Assembly: GCA_002081555.1 (NCBI GenBank)
Contig: MZNV01000778.1
Coordinates: forward strand, 1 to 26,367
Direction of reading: 5' to 3'
DNA: 26,367 bases
DNA from: Protostelium mycophagum
Taxonomy: Eukaryota; Evosea; Variosea; Protosteliida; Protosteliaceae
Shown here: positions 9,492 through 21,192 of the stretch, piece after piece
Layout: each line of letters opens with the position of its first letter
Numbering within the stretch: position 1 is the first letter of the stretch
Notes under the pieces: model-generated
Seen by the model: the letters and a program-made list of their open reading frames with translations, nothing else
What the model was told of the DNA's origin: nothing
Database searches by the model: none
Position numbers and translations under genes: made by a program

Positions 9492-12400
9492 CTACTTGGT
9501 GAAGGACTCTGATCTGAAGGGGCTGATTCTCTTGGCAGTGCGTCTCTTGCGGACGACCACGAGTGCCAGAATGGCGATTAACGCCACACCGAAGATTCCT
9601 CCAACAATTCCTCCGACAATGGCTGCAGCCTTGCTTGGGTTGCTGTCGGCGTTGGTGTTGCCTCCACCATTGCTGTTGTTACCGTTGTCGCTGCTCTTGG
9701 CTACCACGACGGCGGTTGTGAAGGTCGCAACTTGAGGCTCTGTAAACGATTAGTACAAGCGGGGAGAAACATATCAGTACTCACTTGTGTTGGATGCGGT
9801 GCTGTAGCTGTATTGGAAGGTAACAGGGTAAGTGCCTGGTGCCATCGTGCTGTCAGTCGTCAAATTGACAAGGGAGAACCATTGGGCCTGGTTGGCACCT
9901 CCAGAGTTTTGCTGTGTGGCGGTAAGACCAGAGAGCTTGCTCAATAAGGTGACAGTGGGTGGCTCCAAGAGGGGAGAGGGTGAGCTGTAAGAAAGCATCT
10001 GAGTGTTGCTGCTTCCAGATTGTAATTGAATCTGCTCAGTGGTGATGGTTAACTGGTTGGACGACACCACAGTGAAGGAGATGGGGACAGAGATGGTCTG
10101 TGTCTGTCCGTTTGACACGTATGTCAATTGAATCAGTCCGTTGTTGTAGTTTCCGGGGGTGGCTCCTGTAACCTGAGCGGCACCGAAGTAAGAGTCTCCG
10201 GCCGAAAGGTTGGGAAGAGGAGCACTGGAAGCACCATTGGGATATGTCACGGTAAGTCCACTGTTGACAATAACTCCAGAGACGCTGGTGATGGGGATGG
10301 ATGTCTCCACTGTGAAGGCGACCCACTTGGCGGTCTGCTGCACAAGGGTAACTGGAGTGATGATAATCCTGACGTCTCCGGTGGCACGCTTGGTAGAAGC
10401 GGGGAGAATGTTCAGAGAGAAGGCAGACTGTACGCTGTTGGGTAAGAGGGTGTTGTTTCCGACCCAATTCATGTTAAGAATTCCACCCATAGGTGCGGAG
10501 GTATCAGCATTCGAAGGTGCGACCACACGGAAGGCAACAAAGTCCGAGGATCCGACTTGCAAGAAGCTGTCGGTGTAGAAGGAGGTAAAGTTGGCGTTGC
10601 GTGCGGGGTAGGTGACTTCATAGTTGGGAATGTTGACGGTCAACTGGAAGTTCAGAAGACGAGACAGGGCAGTGAAATCCAGGGTGATCCATTGGGAGGT
10701 ACCCGCGGCGATGGAGGCCAGTCCAGATAAAGCGTTGGTGATGATGTAGTTTCCAGCAGAAGGGACAACTGGGATGATGACCTTGTGGTTTCCAACTCCG
10801 GTAAATCCGGTAGTTCTCTGGTACTTCACTTGGATGTACAAGGGAATGAGTGTGACAATCTGATCCTGAGGAGGGTTGAACTGGATAGCGGCGAAGTCGG
10901 TATCCAAGTTATGCAAGTACTCCTGCTTGTAAAGCTTGGTAACGTTATTGTTGGCGGGGTAGTTGACGTAACCAAAGTTGTAGAGGTGGTTGGGATCCAC
11001 AAGAGCTCCATTGCTGGGGTAGTTGGTGACTGAGATCTCGAAGAAGGGGAGATCAGCCAAACCCTTGAAGAGAAGGGGCAACCAGATGGTCTGTGTTGGG
11101 AAGATGGAGGATGTGGTGGTTGTCAACAAGATGTAAGGAGGTCCAGGAGGCACACAATTGGCTGAAGCTGGGACGGGGGTACCAACACAGAGGCCAGCCA
11201 AACAGTTGTCGTTGATGGTGCAAGGGTTGGAGTCGTCACAAGGAGAGTTGGTCAGAGGCACTTGGACGCAAGTTCCGTTCATCGAGTTACAGAAACCGGC
11301 GGCGTGGCACTGGTCAATGGCGGTACATGCCTTGTTTATCTGGACAGAGCAGAAACCAGCATCACATTGAGCAACGGCACAAGAGTCTCCGTACTTGCAT
11401 GAAGTTCCGTCGGTCTTGGGATTGTTGATGCAGAGACCAGACTGAGGGTCACAGTTTCCGTCATTGTGGCAGTTGTTTGGAGCAACGCAGAATGTTGTGT
11501 TGAATCCAGTACAAGCACCTCCCTGGCAAGATGACAGTAGAGTGCAAGCGTTGTTATCATCACACAAGGTTCCATTGGGTGCATCGTTGTTGACGCACTG
11601 TCCAGTGGTGGAGTCACAAAGTCCGTCGAGCTGGCAGGAGTGGGTGGAGGGGCAAAGCTTGAGTGTTCCCACGCAGAGTCCAGCGACACAAGCATCGTTG
11701 AAAGTGCAAGAGTTAGAATCGTCACAAGAGAATCCATCAGCCTGGTTCTCGTAGAAACAAGCTCCAGAGTAGGGATCACAAGTAGAAGGCTTCTGGCATT
11801 GGTTGGGGGGAGGGCACTGGTAAAGAGGACCTCCGACGCAAGCGCCATTCTGGCAAGTATCTCCTTTAGTGCAGGCATTCAAATCGTTACAAGTGGCGTT
11901 GTTGGCACGATCGGGGTAGCTGCAAGTTCCACTCTTAGAATCACAAGTACCCTGGGTGTGGCACTGGTCAAAGTTGAGGCACAAGTTGGGTACACCAGAG
12001 ACACATTGACCGAGGATGCATTGATCACCCGAAGTGCAAGCATTTCCATCATCACAGTTGGTGGCGTTGAGAGGAAGGGGAACACATGACCCAGTGAGGG
12101 GGTTGCATGCACCAGCAGAATGACACTGGTCAGGTGCAGTGCAAACGACTGGGGATCCAGCGCATGATCCGTTTCCATCACACACGTCAGCTTCAGTGCA
12201 GCTGTTGTGATCGTCACAAACAGTGTTGGCGGCAGAGTTGGGGAATGAGCAGAGACCAGAGTTGGGGTCACAAGTTCCTTGGGTATGACAAGCATCGAAA
12301 GGAGTGCACGTCTGTGTCTTAACTCCTGTGCAAGTACCGTTGAGACAAACATCGACCAGAGTGCAGGCGTCGTTGTCGTTACATGGGCTGAGATCCACAA

Positions 12401-15400
12401 CTGAGGGGTTGTAACAGGATCCAGTGGTGGGGTCACAAACACCAGGAAGGTGACATGCGTCTGAAGCTGGGCCACAGGTCTTCAGAGAACCAGCTTCGCA
12501 CAAACCGAGAGAATTGCAAGTGTAGCTTGTAATACACAAGTTGGGTGATGCGGGTGTACAGTTGTATCCGACAGGTTGAGCGGCGAAGGAGCAAAGACCA
12601 GTGGAAGGGCTGCAGACTCCAGGTTGGTGGCATGAATCGGCATTGGGGCAGGTCAAGCTGACTCCTGAGGTACAAACTCCAGACTGGCAGGTATCTCCGA
12701 GAGTGCAAGCGTCGCCATCAGAGCACACAGTGTTGTCTGGAAGAACAGCGTTGGTGCAGGTTCCATCCAGAACATTGCAGATGGAAGGTCCGTGGCACTG
12801 ATCGCCTTGAGGGCAGGTCTTGAAGGTTGAAGGTTCACAAACACCGATGGAGTTGCAAGAAGCCGAAGCAGCGCACTTGTTTCCAGAGGTACAGTTGGTC
12901 CCAACAGCGGCGAGAGGGTTGCTGCATTGTCCGGTGGTAGGGTTGCAGGATCCTTGGGTATGGCATGAGTCAGCAGGTCCAACGCAGACAACTGGTACAC
13001 CAACACATCCTTGGCCGGGAATACAGGTGTCAAGAGTAGTGCATGGGTTTCCATCATCACAAGAAGCTCCGACGCTGAATGCGAAAAGGCAGGTGCCATC
13101 CAGAATGTTGCAGCCTACGGATTGATGGCATTGGTCAGGGGCAGTGCAATTCTTCGGTGATCCGGAACAAGTTCCATCTGAAAGGCAAGCGTCCGCAACT
13201 GTGCAAGGGTTTGAATCATCGCAAGGAGAGCTGAAGGGGGCTTGTGTGTAAGTGCATGTTCCATTTGAGGGGTGGCAAACTCCGTTGATCTGGCATTGAT
13301 GGGGTGGGTTAATGCAAGGAGCTTGTCCTCCAGAGACGCAAATACCAGACTGGCAGTGGGAAGCGGTGCTGCACAAGTCAGCTGAGGGGCAAGAAGACCC
13401 ATCAGGTGCATTGGGGTTGCTGCAAGCACCGGTAGTAGTGTTACAGACACCAGCACTATGGCAAGAGTCGGAAGGAGTGCACACCACGGGTGACAATCCC
13501 ATACACATTCCTCCCACGCAAGCGTCCAATTGAGTGCAAGGGTTACCGTCGTCACAAGTTTGACCGATGCTATCGGGGAAGACGTCGTAGTAGCAGAGTC
13601 CGTCGATGGGGCTGCAAGTTCCAGAAGACTGGCACTGGTTTGTCAAAGGACAGGTGACGGTGGTTCCAACACAAGCTCCGTTTCCATCACAGTGGTCACC
13701 AGAAGTGCAAGGGTTATTGTCGTTACAGGTGCTGTTGAAACCCTTGTTCTGGTATGAACATTGTCCGTTGGCAGAGTTACATACACCAGGAAGTTGGCAC
13801 TGGGTGGGAGGGGGACAGAGAGCACGGGTCTGGACAGTGCAGCTACCAGACTGGCATGTAGAAAGAATAGAGCAAGCATCTCCGCTGCTGCAAGGTGTTC
13901 CGTTGGCGAGAGCAACGTTCGTGCAAGTTCCGGTGGCGATGTCACATGTGCTTGGTGCATGGCAATTGTCAGATGTAGGGCATTCGAGGTAGTTGGTTCC
14001 AAGACAGACACCGTGCGAGCAGATATCAATTTGAGTGCACGGGTTGTTGTCGTTACAGGTAGTGTTCTCAGGAAGAGGAAGAGCTCCACACAAACCAGTA
14101 TTGGGGTTGCATGTGGCGGCGTCGAAACATTGGCCTACAGAAGAGCATGTCTTGCTAGTTCCAGCTTGACAGACACCTGCCGAGCAGGTATCTCCGATGG
14201 TGCAGAGGTTGCCGTCGTTACAGGGAGAGTGATCAGGTAGAGCAGCAAAGGTGCACTTTCCAGTGGCGGAGTTACATTGACCAGTTGCTTGACATTGGCC
14301 GGGAAGGGAGCAGGCGGTGAAGTTTGCTCCTACACACTGTCCGAAAGCACAGCTAGATGCAGCCGAACAGGCGTTATTGTCGTCACAAGCAGTTCCGAGA
14401 GGTTGGAAGGGAGTGCTGCAAACACCGGTGGCGGGGTTACAAGTACCCTGGCTGAAGCAGGAGTTGGCAGGTGCGGGACATGTGGTGGCAGTGCCGACAC
14501 ATACACCACTCTGGCAGGAATCATTGGTAGTGCAAGCGTTTCCGTCGTCGCAAGAGCCAGTTCTATTGGTGTAGCTGCACAGTCCAGTGGCAGAGTTACA
14601 AGTTCCGGGGTTCTGGCATTGTGTAGGAGGAGGACACACGGTGCGAGTTGTAGTTGTGCAAGATCCAGAGACGCAGAAGGAAGTGGTGGCGCACTTGTCG
14701 TTGTTGGTTGTGCAAGGTGTTCCTGAGAGAGGAGCATATCCACAGTTTCCGTTGCTGCAAACTCCGGGAGCCTGGCAACCACCAATAGTAGGGGCAGCAC
14801 AAGTCTGCTTGGTAGCATTGACAATTGAGCAAACACCTTTTTTAAGTTAGCTTAATACATTCTCCAACTAGCTTACCCAACTGGCAGGTCGCTCCCGAGT
14901 AGCAAGAGTCGCTGTAAGTGCAAGGGGTGTTGTTAGGAACGATGGGTGCAGTGCAGAAACCGGTGACGGTATCACAAGTACCTTGGGTGTGGCATTGATC
15001 TGCGGGACCGGGACAGGTCTTGGCTGTACCAGCACAAACACCTGGAGAGGATCAGAAATAGATTAGATGATTCAAAGTTACCGTTATTGCAGACGTCATT
15101 GATGGTGCAAGGGTTTCCATCGTTGCAGCTACCTCCAGTGGTGGGAGTGTAAGTGCAGGTTCCGTTCTTTGAGCATGAACCTTGTTGATTGTAGCATTGT
15201 CCAGGAGGGGTGTTGCAGGGAAGAGCAACTCCAGCGCAGCTTCCGGAGTAACAAGTGTCTCCAATGGTGCATGGGTTACCGTCGTCACAGACCGTGAGGG
15301 TAAGAGGTGGGTACTCGCATTGCTGAGTCTTGCTGTTGCAGGTTCCCTGGCCGTGGCATTGATCAGGAGCAGCACACTGAATCCAGGTACGTCCGGTACA

Positions 15401-18186
15401 AACACCACCTTGGCAGATGGAGGAAGTGGCACATCCGACAGAGGTACATCCAGATCCATCAGGAGCATTGACAGAGGGGCAGAGTCCGGTCGAAGGGTTG
15501 CAGGAGCCGGCCACTTGACAAGCGGCTGTGGGCTGGACGCAGACCACTGGGGAAGATCCGACGCAGACACCGTTCTGGCAAGAGTCGTACTGAGTGCAGG
15601 CGTTGAGGTCATCACACTTGACGCCAGTGAGGTTAGTCACTGGGCAGAGACCGGTCGTGACGTTGCAGACGGAGGAGATGCTCTGGCACTGATTGGTGGA
15701 TTTGGGGCATACCACGCTTGTTCCTGTGCAGGTAGCACCACCATTGTTAAGAGTAGCAAGGCAGACGTCATTCAAGGTACAGGCGTTTCCATCATCACAT
15801 TTTTGTGCGATCTTAGGGGCGTAATTGCACTGAGGCTGTCCGTTGAGAGGGTTGACAGAGCAGACTCCGTTGTAGAGGCATGGGTTGCTGGGAGGAGGGC
15901 ATACATAAGGAGTCAAGATGCAGTTCCCTTTTCCGTCACAAGTGGCGGCTGTAGAGCAAGAGTCCGGAATTGTGCATGGAGTGCTGGCTGCAGCAGGAGT
16001 GGGGGCAGAGCAGGCACCGTTGCGACAGCTGCCAGATACGAAACACTGGGCAGCAGCGGGGCAAGTGACGTTGGTCACGGGAGTGCAAGCGCCGTTGGTG
16101 CAAGTGGAGGAAGTGACACAAGCATCCCCAGAAGAGCAGGACTTGACGAGGTTGGTATACTGACAGTTTCCGGTGGTAGAGTCACAGCCGGACAATTTCT
16201 GGCACTGGTTGGTGGAAGCGGGGCAGGACTTGTATGTGGGTGTGCACTTGCCCTTGGAACAAGTGGCAGAAGTGACACATTCGTTGCTGTCGAAAGATGA
16301 GCAGCTGGTTCCATCAGTTAAAGGGGTGTTGATGCAAAGTCCGGTGGAGGCTTGGCAGGTGCTGACGGTACAAGGGTCTGGGCTTGTGCACGTTTTGCTG
16401 GCTGTAGACACGCAAACACCACTCTGGCACGAGGATGCGGTAGAACAGGCGTTTCCGTCATCACAAGAGGTTCCGTCCGTCACATTAGTGAGCATCCATC
16501 CTCCACTAGCGCTGCAATAGGACTGTTGACAACCGTTGGGGTTGATGGAAGCGTAAGGGTTGGAGATGGGGGACCAAGAGTTGTCGTAACATTTACCTCT
16601 GTTACAATATCCGGCGTAGCATTGATTGGGGTTGCTGGAGCAAGATGTATATAAGGAGAGTGCAGAGCCATAAACACATCCTCCGGTCTTGGGGTTGCAG
16701 GTGGCAGATCTTGCACAATCGTTGCTGCAGGTGACGGTTTCGGTGGCTGTGCAGACACCGTTGTTGCAGACAGAGTTGGTGGAACAGAGATTTCCATCAT
16801 TGCAAGAGTCTCCTTCGTTGGAGCTGACAGTAGAGCAAGTTCCGGTTTCGGGATCGCATACACCAGACGTGCACGCTCCGCTGGGGCATATGACGGAATT
16901 GATTCCGACACATTGACCGTTCTGGCAAGCCCCTCCATTGAAGCAGTTGGGGGCGGTGCAAGCAAGGCCGTTGGTCACATTTTGGTAGATGCAAGATCCG
17001 GTGGCGGGGTTGCAAGTGCCGGCTTGTTGGCAAGCGGAGCCAGCAGGGCAGGATACGGTCGCACAGGTGCCGTCAGCGTTACAAGTTCCGGTGTTGCATT
17101 TGTTGGAGGTGGGGCAAGTGGTGTTGGTGTAGATGGGCGCACCAGTGATGGGGTCACAAGAGATGGCAGTGTTGCAGTTATTCTTGGGATCCTTCCGGTA
17201 AGGGCAGCAGCTCTGGCCGTTTCCACCGCAGACACCGCACCAATCCTTTCCTGATGGGCAAGAATAGGCGATGGAGGTGGACATGATGAAGTTGGATCCA
17301 GTGGTGTGTCGCTCACAAAAGAAGACGTCAAGCCAATAGTTTTGTTGGAGCTTCATACCGAGGTTGTTTCCGGTGGCGGAGTTGAGAGTAATGGACTGGG
17401 ACATGGCGCCGTGGACTCCTGAGCAACTTCAGCGTCTGATGAGAAGTATAAATTAGAAGCTCACCTCCCAGGTCAACTACCAAAGTCTGGTTGATGTACA
17501 CCCACACATCGTCATCTCCTTGGAAGTTGAACACCTCATTTCCCTTCCATTGAAATTGAGTGTGGAATTCCACGCAAAAAGCAAAGTTGTTGGTATATCC
17601 CATGCTGCTGCCAGCGTATTGAGATCCGTATCCCTGACCGTTAAGGGGGAAGAAAGCGGTGTTGCTGTAACCGAATACGCCGTTTCCAGCAGTATCCGTG
17701 AGAGTAAGAATGACCGGGATGGTGGGGGAGTTGTACCCCGGTGAATCGCGGAAGAATCTGTCGAAAGCAGCTGCGCTTGAGATCGAGTTGATCTTTTGGT
17801 TCATTCCGTTCCATAGAGGTTTTCTGTCAGGACCGGTGACGTTGAGATACTTTTGGACGATGCCACTCTCAGCACCGTTATAGTTCTCGTGATCGGGTGA
17901 GAATTTGAGTCCCACGCACGACAGAGTGGCCTTGTATTTTCCACAATCTGAGGCTGAGACTGAGGCCGGCCAGAAATCACGGCCGATACCGGTAAGTTGA
18001 ATTGTATCTCCTTTAGCTATAGCGGATCAGACGAGCCGCCATGAGAGAATAACATCTTACCTGCGTATACGCCAAGCCCGAAATAGAGGAGGCTCACGGC
18101 GCAAAGCGCTATGGTTGTGGTAATCTGAGATGAAGATCAGAAATGGGAGAAGAAGAAGGGTAATGAGAGAGCTAATTTACCTTCAT
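9492..18186 (-). CDS. Giant fibro-slime/PA14 surface protein with Dictyostelium-type Cys-rich repeats
   Basis: Seven exons (18181-18186, 18061-18124, 17465-18016, 15082-17418, 14877-15041, 9785-14836, 9492-9739) encode 2,807 residues. In order: a signal peptide (1-23, MKITTTIALCAVSLLYFGLG); a fibro-slime/PA14 domain (about 27-257) with GDDDVWVYINQ and VVDLGGVHG, a fold that binds glycans in other proteins; about 36 Cys-rich repeats (about 260-2265) of roughly 52 residues with 8 cysteines, consensus CDDGNPCT..D.C..G.CVG then C..PDQCH..GTC....G.C; a Cys-poor 450-residue stretch; a Gly/Asn/Ser linker; a transmembrane helix (about 2764-2788) with GGIVGG packing motifs; and a basic 19-residue tail starting RKRR. 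The pattern resembles slime-mold PSI-type and fibro-slime proteins, so a cell-surface adhesion or matrix role is inferred. Exon 6 alone is 5,052 bp. Exon 1 holds two codons. Confidence 0.9.
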
Positions 18187-18239
18187 AGTTGGTGGTACAA
18201 GGAGCTAGTCTCCCAAATGCAATCGAAGTTGCGTGGCCT

Positions 18240-18324
18240 CTGTGAGAGGCTGTTGTTGTAAAAATAAATAGAACGGTTGAGTAAAGGTTGGCGGGTAACC
18301 AGATTCACGTCCGTGGTAGCTTAC
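18240..18324 (-). other. Possible 5' UTR intron of the giant surface-protein gene
   Basis: On the minus strand a good donor (CGGTAAGC at about 18324) and acceptor (CTCACAG at 18240) bracket 85 bp, 54 bp upstream of the ATG. Both sites match the style of the other introns, but no reading frame tests this one. Confidence 0.35.
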
Positions 18325-18371
18325 CGTAGATCTTCACGTTTGTGCGTTCGTATATTTAGAAATACTTCCGC

Positions 18372-18448
18372 AGAAGGGGCCTGACCGCCCATCTCAAAGT
18401 AGAAATTTCAGTAAATTGGAATTCTGGAGGTGGTCAGGGGCCCCTTCT
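18372..18448. repeat. Long inverted repeat / hairpin
   Basis: Left arm 18372-18389 (AGAAGGGGCCTGACCGCC) and right arm 18429-18448 are reverse complements apart from a two-base GG bulge on the right and one position that would be G-U in RNA. The loop is 39 bases and AT-rich, with a small palindrome (GAAATTTC). No coding frame explains it. It could be a structured RNA, a bidirectional terminator, a protein-binding dyad or a remnant of a small inverted-repeat element. Confidence 0.8.
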
Positions 18449-18540
18449 CTATTTTCAGGCTGTAAGTACTTCGTGGTTTCTTCAAGATAAACCGCCATGG
18501 GCTGTAATCCCGAAAGCTTCCAAGTGCATTTCTGAAGGTT

Positions 18541-18810
18541 TTATAATATGTGCTCAACCTTGACTGTCATCGTTATTCCAGTCGCCGGTTTTGCGGCTGG
18601 AACGCGCTTTCCACCAAGAATCTCGAGATTTTTAAAGGCAACCTCTTGTTTCGGCAGCAAGAAGGTTGATCTATTATTAATACATTCATCACCATGGTAA
18701 TTTAATACCACGAGCAGACCAACGAAGGTTGGTAAGATCATCTTCACGAACACCAATCCAAGCTCTTTGAATTCAATCTTGATCACCTTTTTCCGCTCGT
18801 GTGCTTTCAT
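18541..18810 (-). CDS. Uncertain 89-residue open frame
   Basis: An uninterrupted ATG-started frame: a basic N terminus (MKAHERKKVIKIEFKE), one hydrophobic stretch (about residues 18-38) that could span a membrane, then a polar C terminus. I recognise no family. Nothing besides its length supports it. It would be the only gene breaking the strand alternation of the window, and it has no intron. It may be chance. Confidence 0.22.
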   Translation of the reverse strand: MKAHERKKVIKIEFKELGLVFVKMILPTFVGLLVVLNYHGDECINNRSTFLLPKQEVAFKNLEILGGKRVPAAKPATGITMTVKVEHIL

Positions 18811-18928
18811 TCTCGATGATAAAGATGCATCTTATGAACTTCATGAAGATGATGAAGCCGGAAGATTTGGTGTTCATTTTTCGCACTCGTTCTCTGACTG
18901 TTTCTCTGACAAATCATGATCAAATTCC

Positions 18929-20292
18929 ATGAAAGGCACCCACATCACTGAAGTGATTCTTCTTCTGTCAATATTTTTTCATCTGCAAAGTGCTCGTCTC
19001 ATATGCCAGGATGAACTCCCTACTATCTCACTACTCATGAAGGAGGAGGTTCTCACCTTATCACGAGGATCCCCCACTGCCACATTAGCAAGAGGAAATA
19101 ATACTTCCCTGCTGTTCAAAATCACTCCCCAACAAATAGGTATTGGATTTGTTATTTTCTTTCATTGATGCAAGTGCAAGGCAGTAATTCACAACATAAT
19201 AATCTCACCTATCGGCTTGATAATGTCACCTACGACACAAAATGCTTCTCCGTCTTCGATAATCTGACACTCCCTTTCTCTCAACATCATCAAAATGTAG
19301 GACTTTCTAAATGTTCAGAATGACCGATCATGCAAAGGTGACGGCTCATAAAGTTGTTTTTTCAGCAACACTGGACACAAAGAGGAATATCACCATAGAG
19401 TTCGTCTACACTCTGTTCTACAACACAACAATTCTTCCACAGTTTTGGCGTGGAGAGAATGTGATGCTGGGCGCTTCGAGCGTATACGCATCCGCAACCA
19501 TCAGAGGCCACAGCCACGACACATTAGAAGGGTGAATTTCCACGAAATTTCACGACTGACGAGTGTCAGTATGACCTTAGACAGCTTGGCGAATTCTGGT
19601 GTGAGTGTCTTCAATCTTGTACCGGCTGAGGACCCAGAATCCAAAGTATATAGAGGTGTCGGAATGATCGGCACGGGACAGATGTATACCTCTCAATTTT
19701 ACAAGATTTCTGACGGAAATCAGGTCAGTAATTTTCTTTTTTATTTTCCCGCCACAAACGAAATTTGAAAATTTGAATCTTTTTCCATTTCGAAATATTG
19801 TAAGTTCTGTTTACTGATTTTTAGACTTGGTATACAAATTCGAGTGTTGATTTCAACGGGTTAAGCGTATTCCCTCCATCCATGCTAGTTATTGCCAAGT
19901 TTCCAGATTTGAAAGGAAATTTCTCGGTTAGTTGGGGGTACCTCATAGGTACACTCTTAATCCCATACCAGAAGATTGAAATCACTGCGTCAACTGGGTT
20001 GTTGACATTGTATAGATCCAAATTCGAGGCCGCCGAGACCTATTCTACCCATCCTCTTACTGATTTTAGCCATCGTGGTCGTTGTCATCATCTTATTCGC
20101 GATCATCATCACGGTCGCATGCTTTGTTCACAAAAGGTCGAACCAGGTGAATCTCGTGAAATTGTAGATGAGATATAAATATAAATATTTGTTTATTTTC
20201 TTCAGGGGCAGGAGGAGCATCTCTCAGAAGAATCGGCACTGCTTCAAGGGATAGAAGACAATATCAAGAGAGAATATGTGAATGTAGCTTGA
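18929..20292 (+). CDS. LAMP-like type I membrane protein with endosomal sorting signals
   Basis: Seven exons (18929-19139, 19181-19296, 19338-19531, 19570-19723, 19825-19948, 20016-20146, 20206-20292) code for 338 residues. There is a signal peptide (ITEVILLLSIFFHLQSA), a lumenal/extracellular domain of about 245 residues with several N-glycosylation sequons (NNTS, NLT, NVT, NIT, NTT, NSS, NFS), a Pro-rich linker (RPPRPILP), one transmembrane helix (about 276-303), and a 34-residue tail. The tail holds EESALL, fitting the acidic dileucine signal [DE]xxxL[LI], and YVNV, fitting YxxPhi, one residue from the end. That design is typical of lysosome/endosome membrane proteins; I find no sequence match to LAMPs themselves. 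An alternative splice near 19470 was rejected because it gave a less natural peptide. Confidence 0.75.
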
Positions 20293-20369
20293 AGACTCTT
20301 CACATGAGCGCGAAACGTCAATAGAAACGAGTTGTTTTTGAAAGATGTTTGATTTTAATCTGAAATAAT

Positions 20370-21192
20370 TTATCTCTTTGCGCTGTGTTCACTCCTCGCC
20401 CTCTTGTTGTCAAACCATACAGAGATCCTTCTATATGATATGTCGTGTTCATCAGCCCATCTTTGCTTCTGTTCTTTGCTTGGATAAGGGTTGTGCAGAT
20501 TCGCGTTGAACCATTCGGTCAGTGCGTTGGCGAGGACGTGCGGAAAAGCCTTCAGGGTCTTCCTCTTCTCAGTTGGCTGTAGAGTCGTCTCGATCTGATG
20601 ATGAAATTAAAACTTGGAGTGGAGCAGGTTTACCTCTGGAGGACTCTCTTCGATTTTACTGCAGTAACTAAAGACTTGGATTTGAAATTGTGTTTTCAGC
20701 GCATCTAATGTCTGTCTCTCCATTTCTAAAAGTTGTGCGTAAGATTCGGTTTGTTGCATATCTGGTGCCTTTGATAATGTTTCTTTCATCTTTTTGTACA
20801 TCTGTACATTGATCATTAGACACCGTTGAAGAGGTCGCACTCACACTCCGAATCTGTTCGATCTGCGATGTGTACACGATATAGGCATTTTTTAATGCGT
20901 CAATGTTTGTCTTTGGAAGTGAACCATGAGGTAAGAAAGATTCCAAAGGGTCGGGAGGTGGCGTCACAGGCACAATTCTTTGAGCCGTTGGACTCAACCT
21001 TTTCACTTCTTCGTCTTCAATTTTGAAGGGTATATACCAGCTCAAATTGAGGTCATCTTTCGTCGTCTCCTTTCGATCGGCTTGATATGCCATGACCGCA
21101 TCGTCGATAGTGAGCCTGTCCAGAAACAGTCCCAACTGCAGGTGTCACCCAGCATCTCCAGTCATCAAGATCACCTCTTCGGTTGATGCCAT
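20370..21192 (-). CDS. TALE-class homeodomain transcription factor (HD-A)
   Basis: Four exons (21175-21192, 20845-21135, 20634-20801, 20370-20594; introns 39, 43 and 39 bp) give 233 residues. The N-terminal half has no recognised domain; residues about 104-155 are rich in E, K, Q, L and may form a coiled coil suited to dimerisation. The homeodomain lies at about 167-228: helix 1 LTEWFNANL, the three-residue-extension loop NPYPSKEQ that marks TALE proteins, and recognition helix ISVWFDNKRAR. W48, F49, N51 and R53 of the homeodomain numbering are kept; position 50 is Asp, whereas most TALE proteins have Ile. The protein ends five residues later (SEHSAKR). It is transcribed away from a second homeodomain gene starting 146 bp off, which suggests a functional pair. 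Confidence 0.88.

Larger units (their letters stand above)
18187..18928. other. Long divergent intergenic region of 742 bp
   Basis: This separates the start of the giant surface-protein gene (-) from the LAMP-like gene (+). It is several times longer than any other intergenic gap here. It contains a possible 5' UTR intron of the giant gene, an 18-bp-stem hairpin (18372-18448), and a minus-strand open frame of 89 codons (18541-18810). The extra length may reflect more elaborate control of the surface protein. Confidence 0.6.

Noticed and set aside
15182-16300. Plus-strand open frame of 372 codons opposite the Cys-repeat gene
   Set aside because: It is a shadow of the repeat array: codon bias in the minus-strand gene keeps the opposite frame open. 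Its composition (Ala, Gly, Ser, Val runs) has no domain, and many similar but shorter shadows lie along the whole array.
9785-17418. Regular spacing in this stretch looking like a repeat array or CRISPR at a glance
   Set aside because: The period follows a protein repeat of about 52 residues with conserved cysteines. Units are diverged at DNA level and there are no identical repeats with unique spacers.
19445-19768. Alternative splice of the LAMP-like gene joining at about 19502
   Set aside because: It would replace a natural peptide by an Arg/His-rich stretch (RPQPRHIRR). The donor at 19532 with a 38-bp intron keeps the frame and fits the local intron size.
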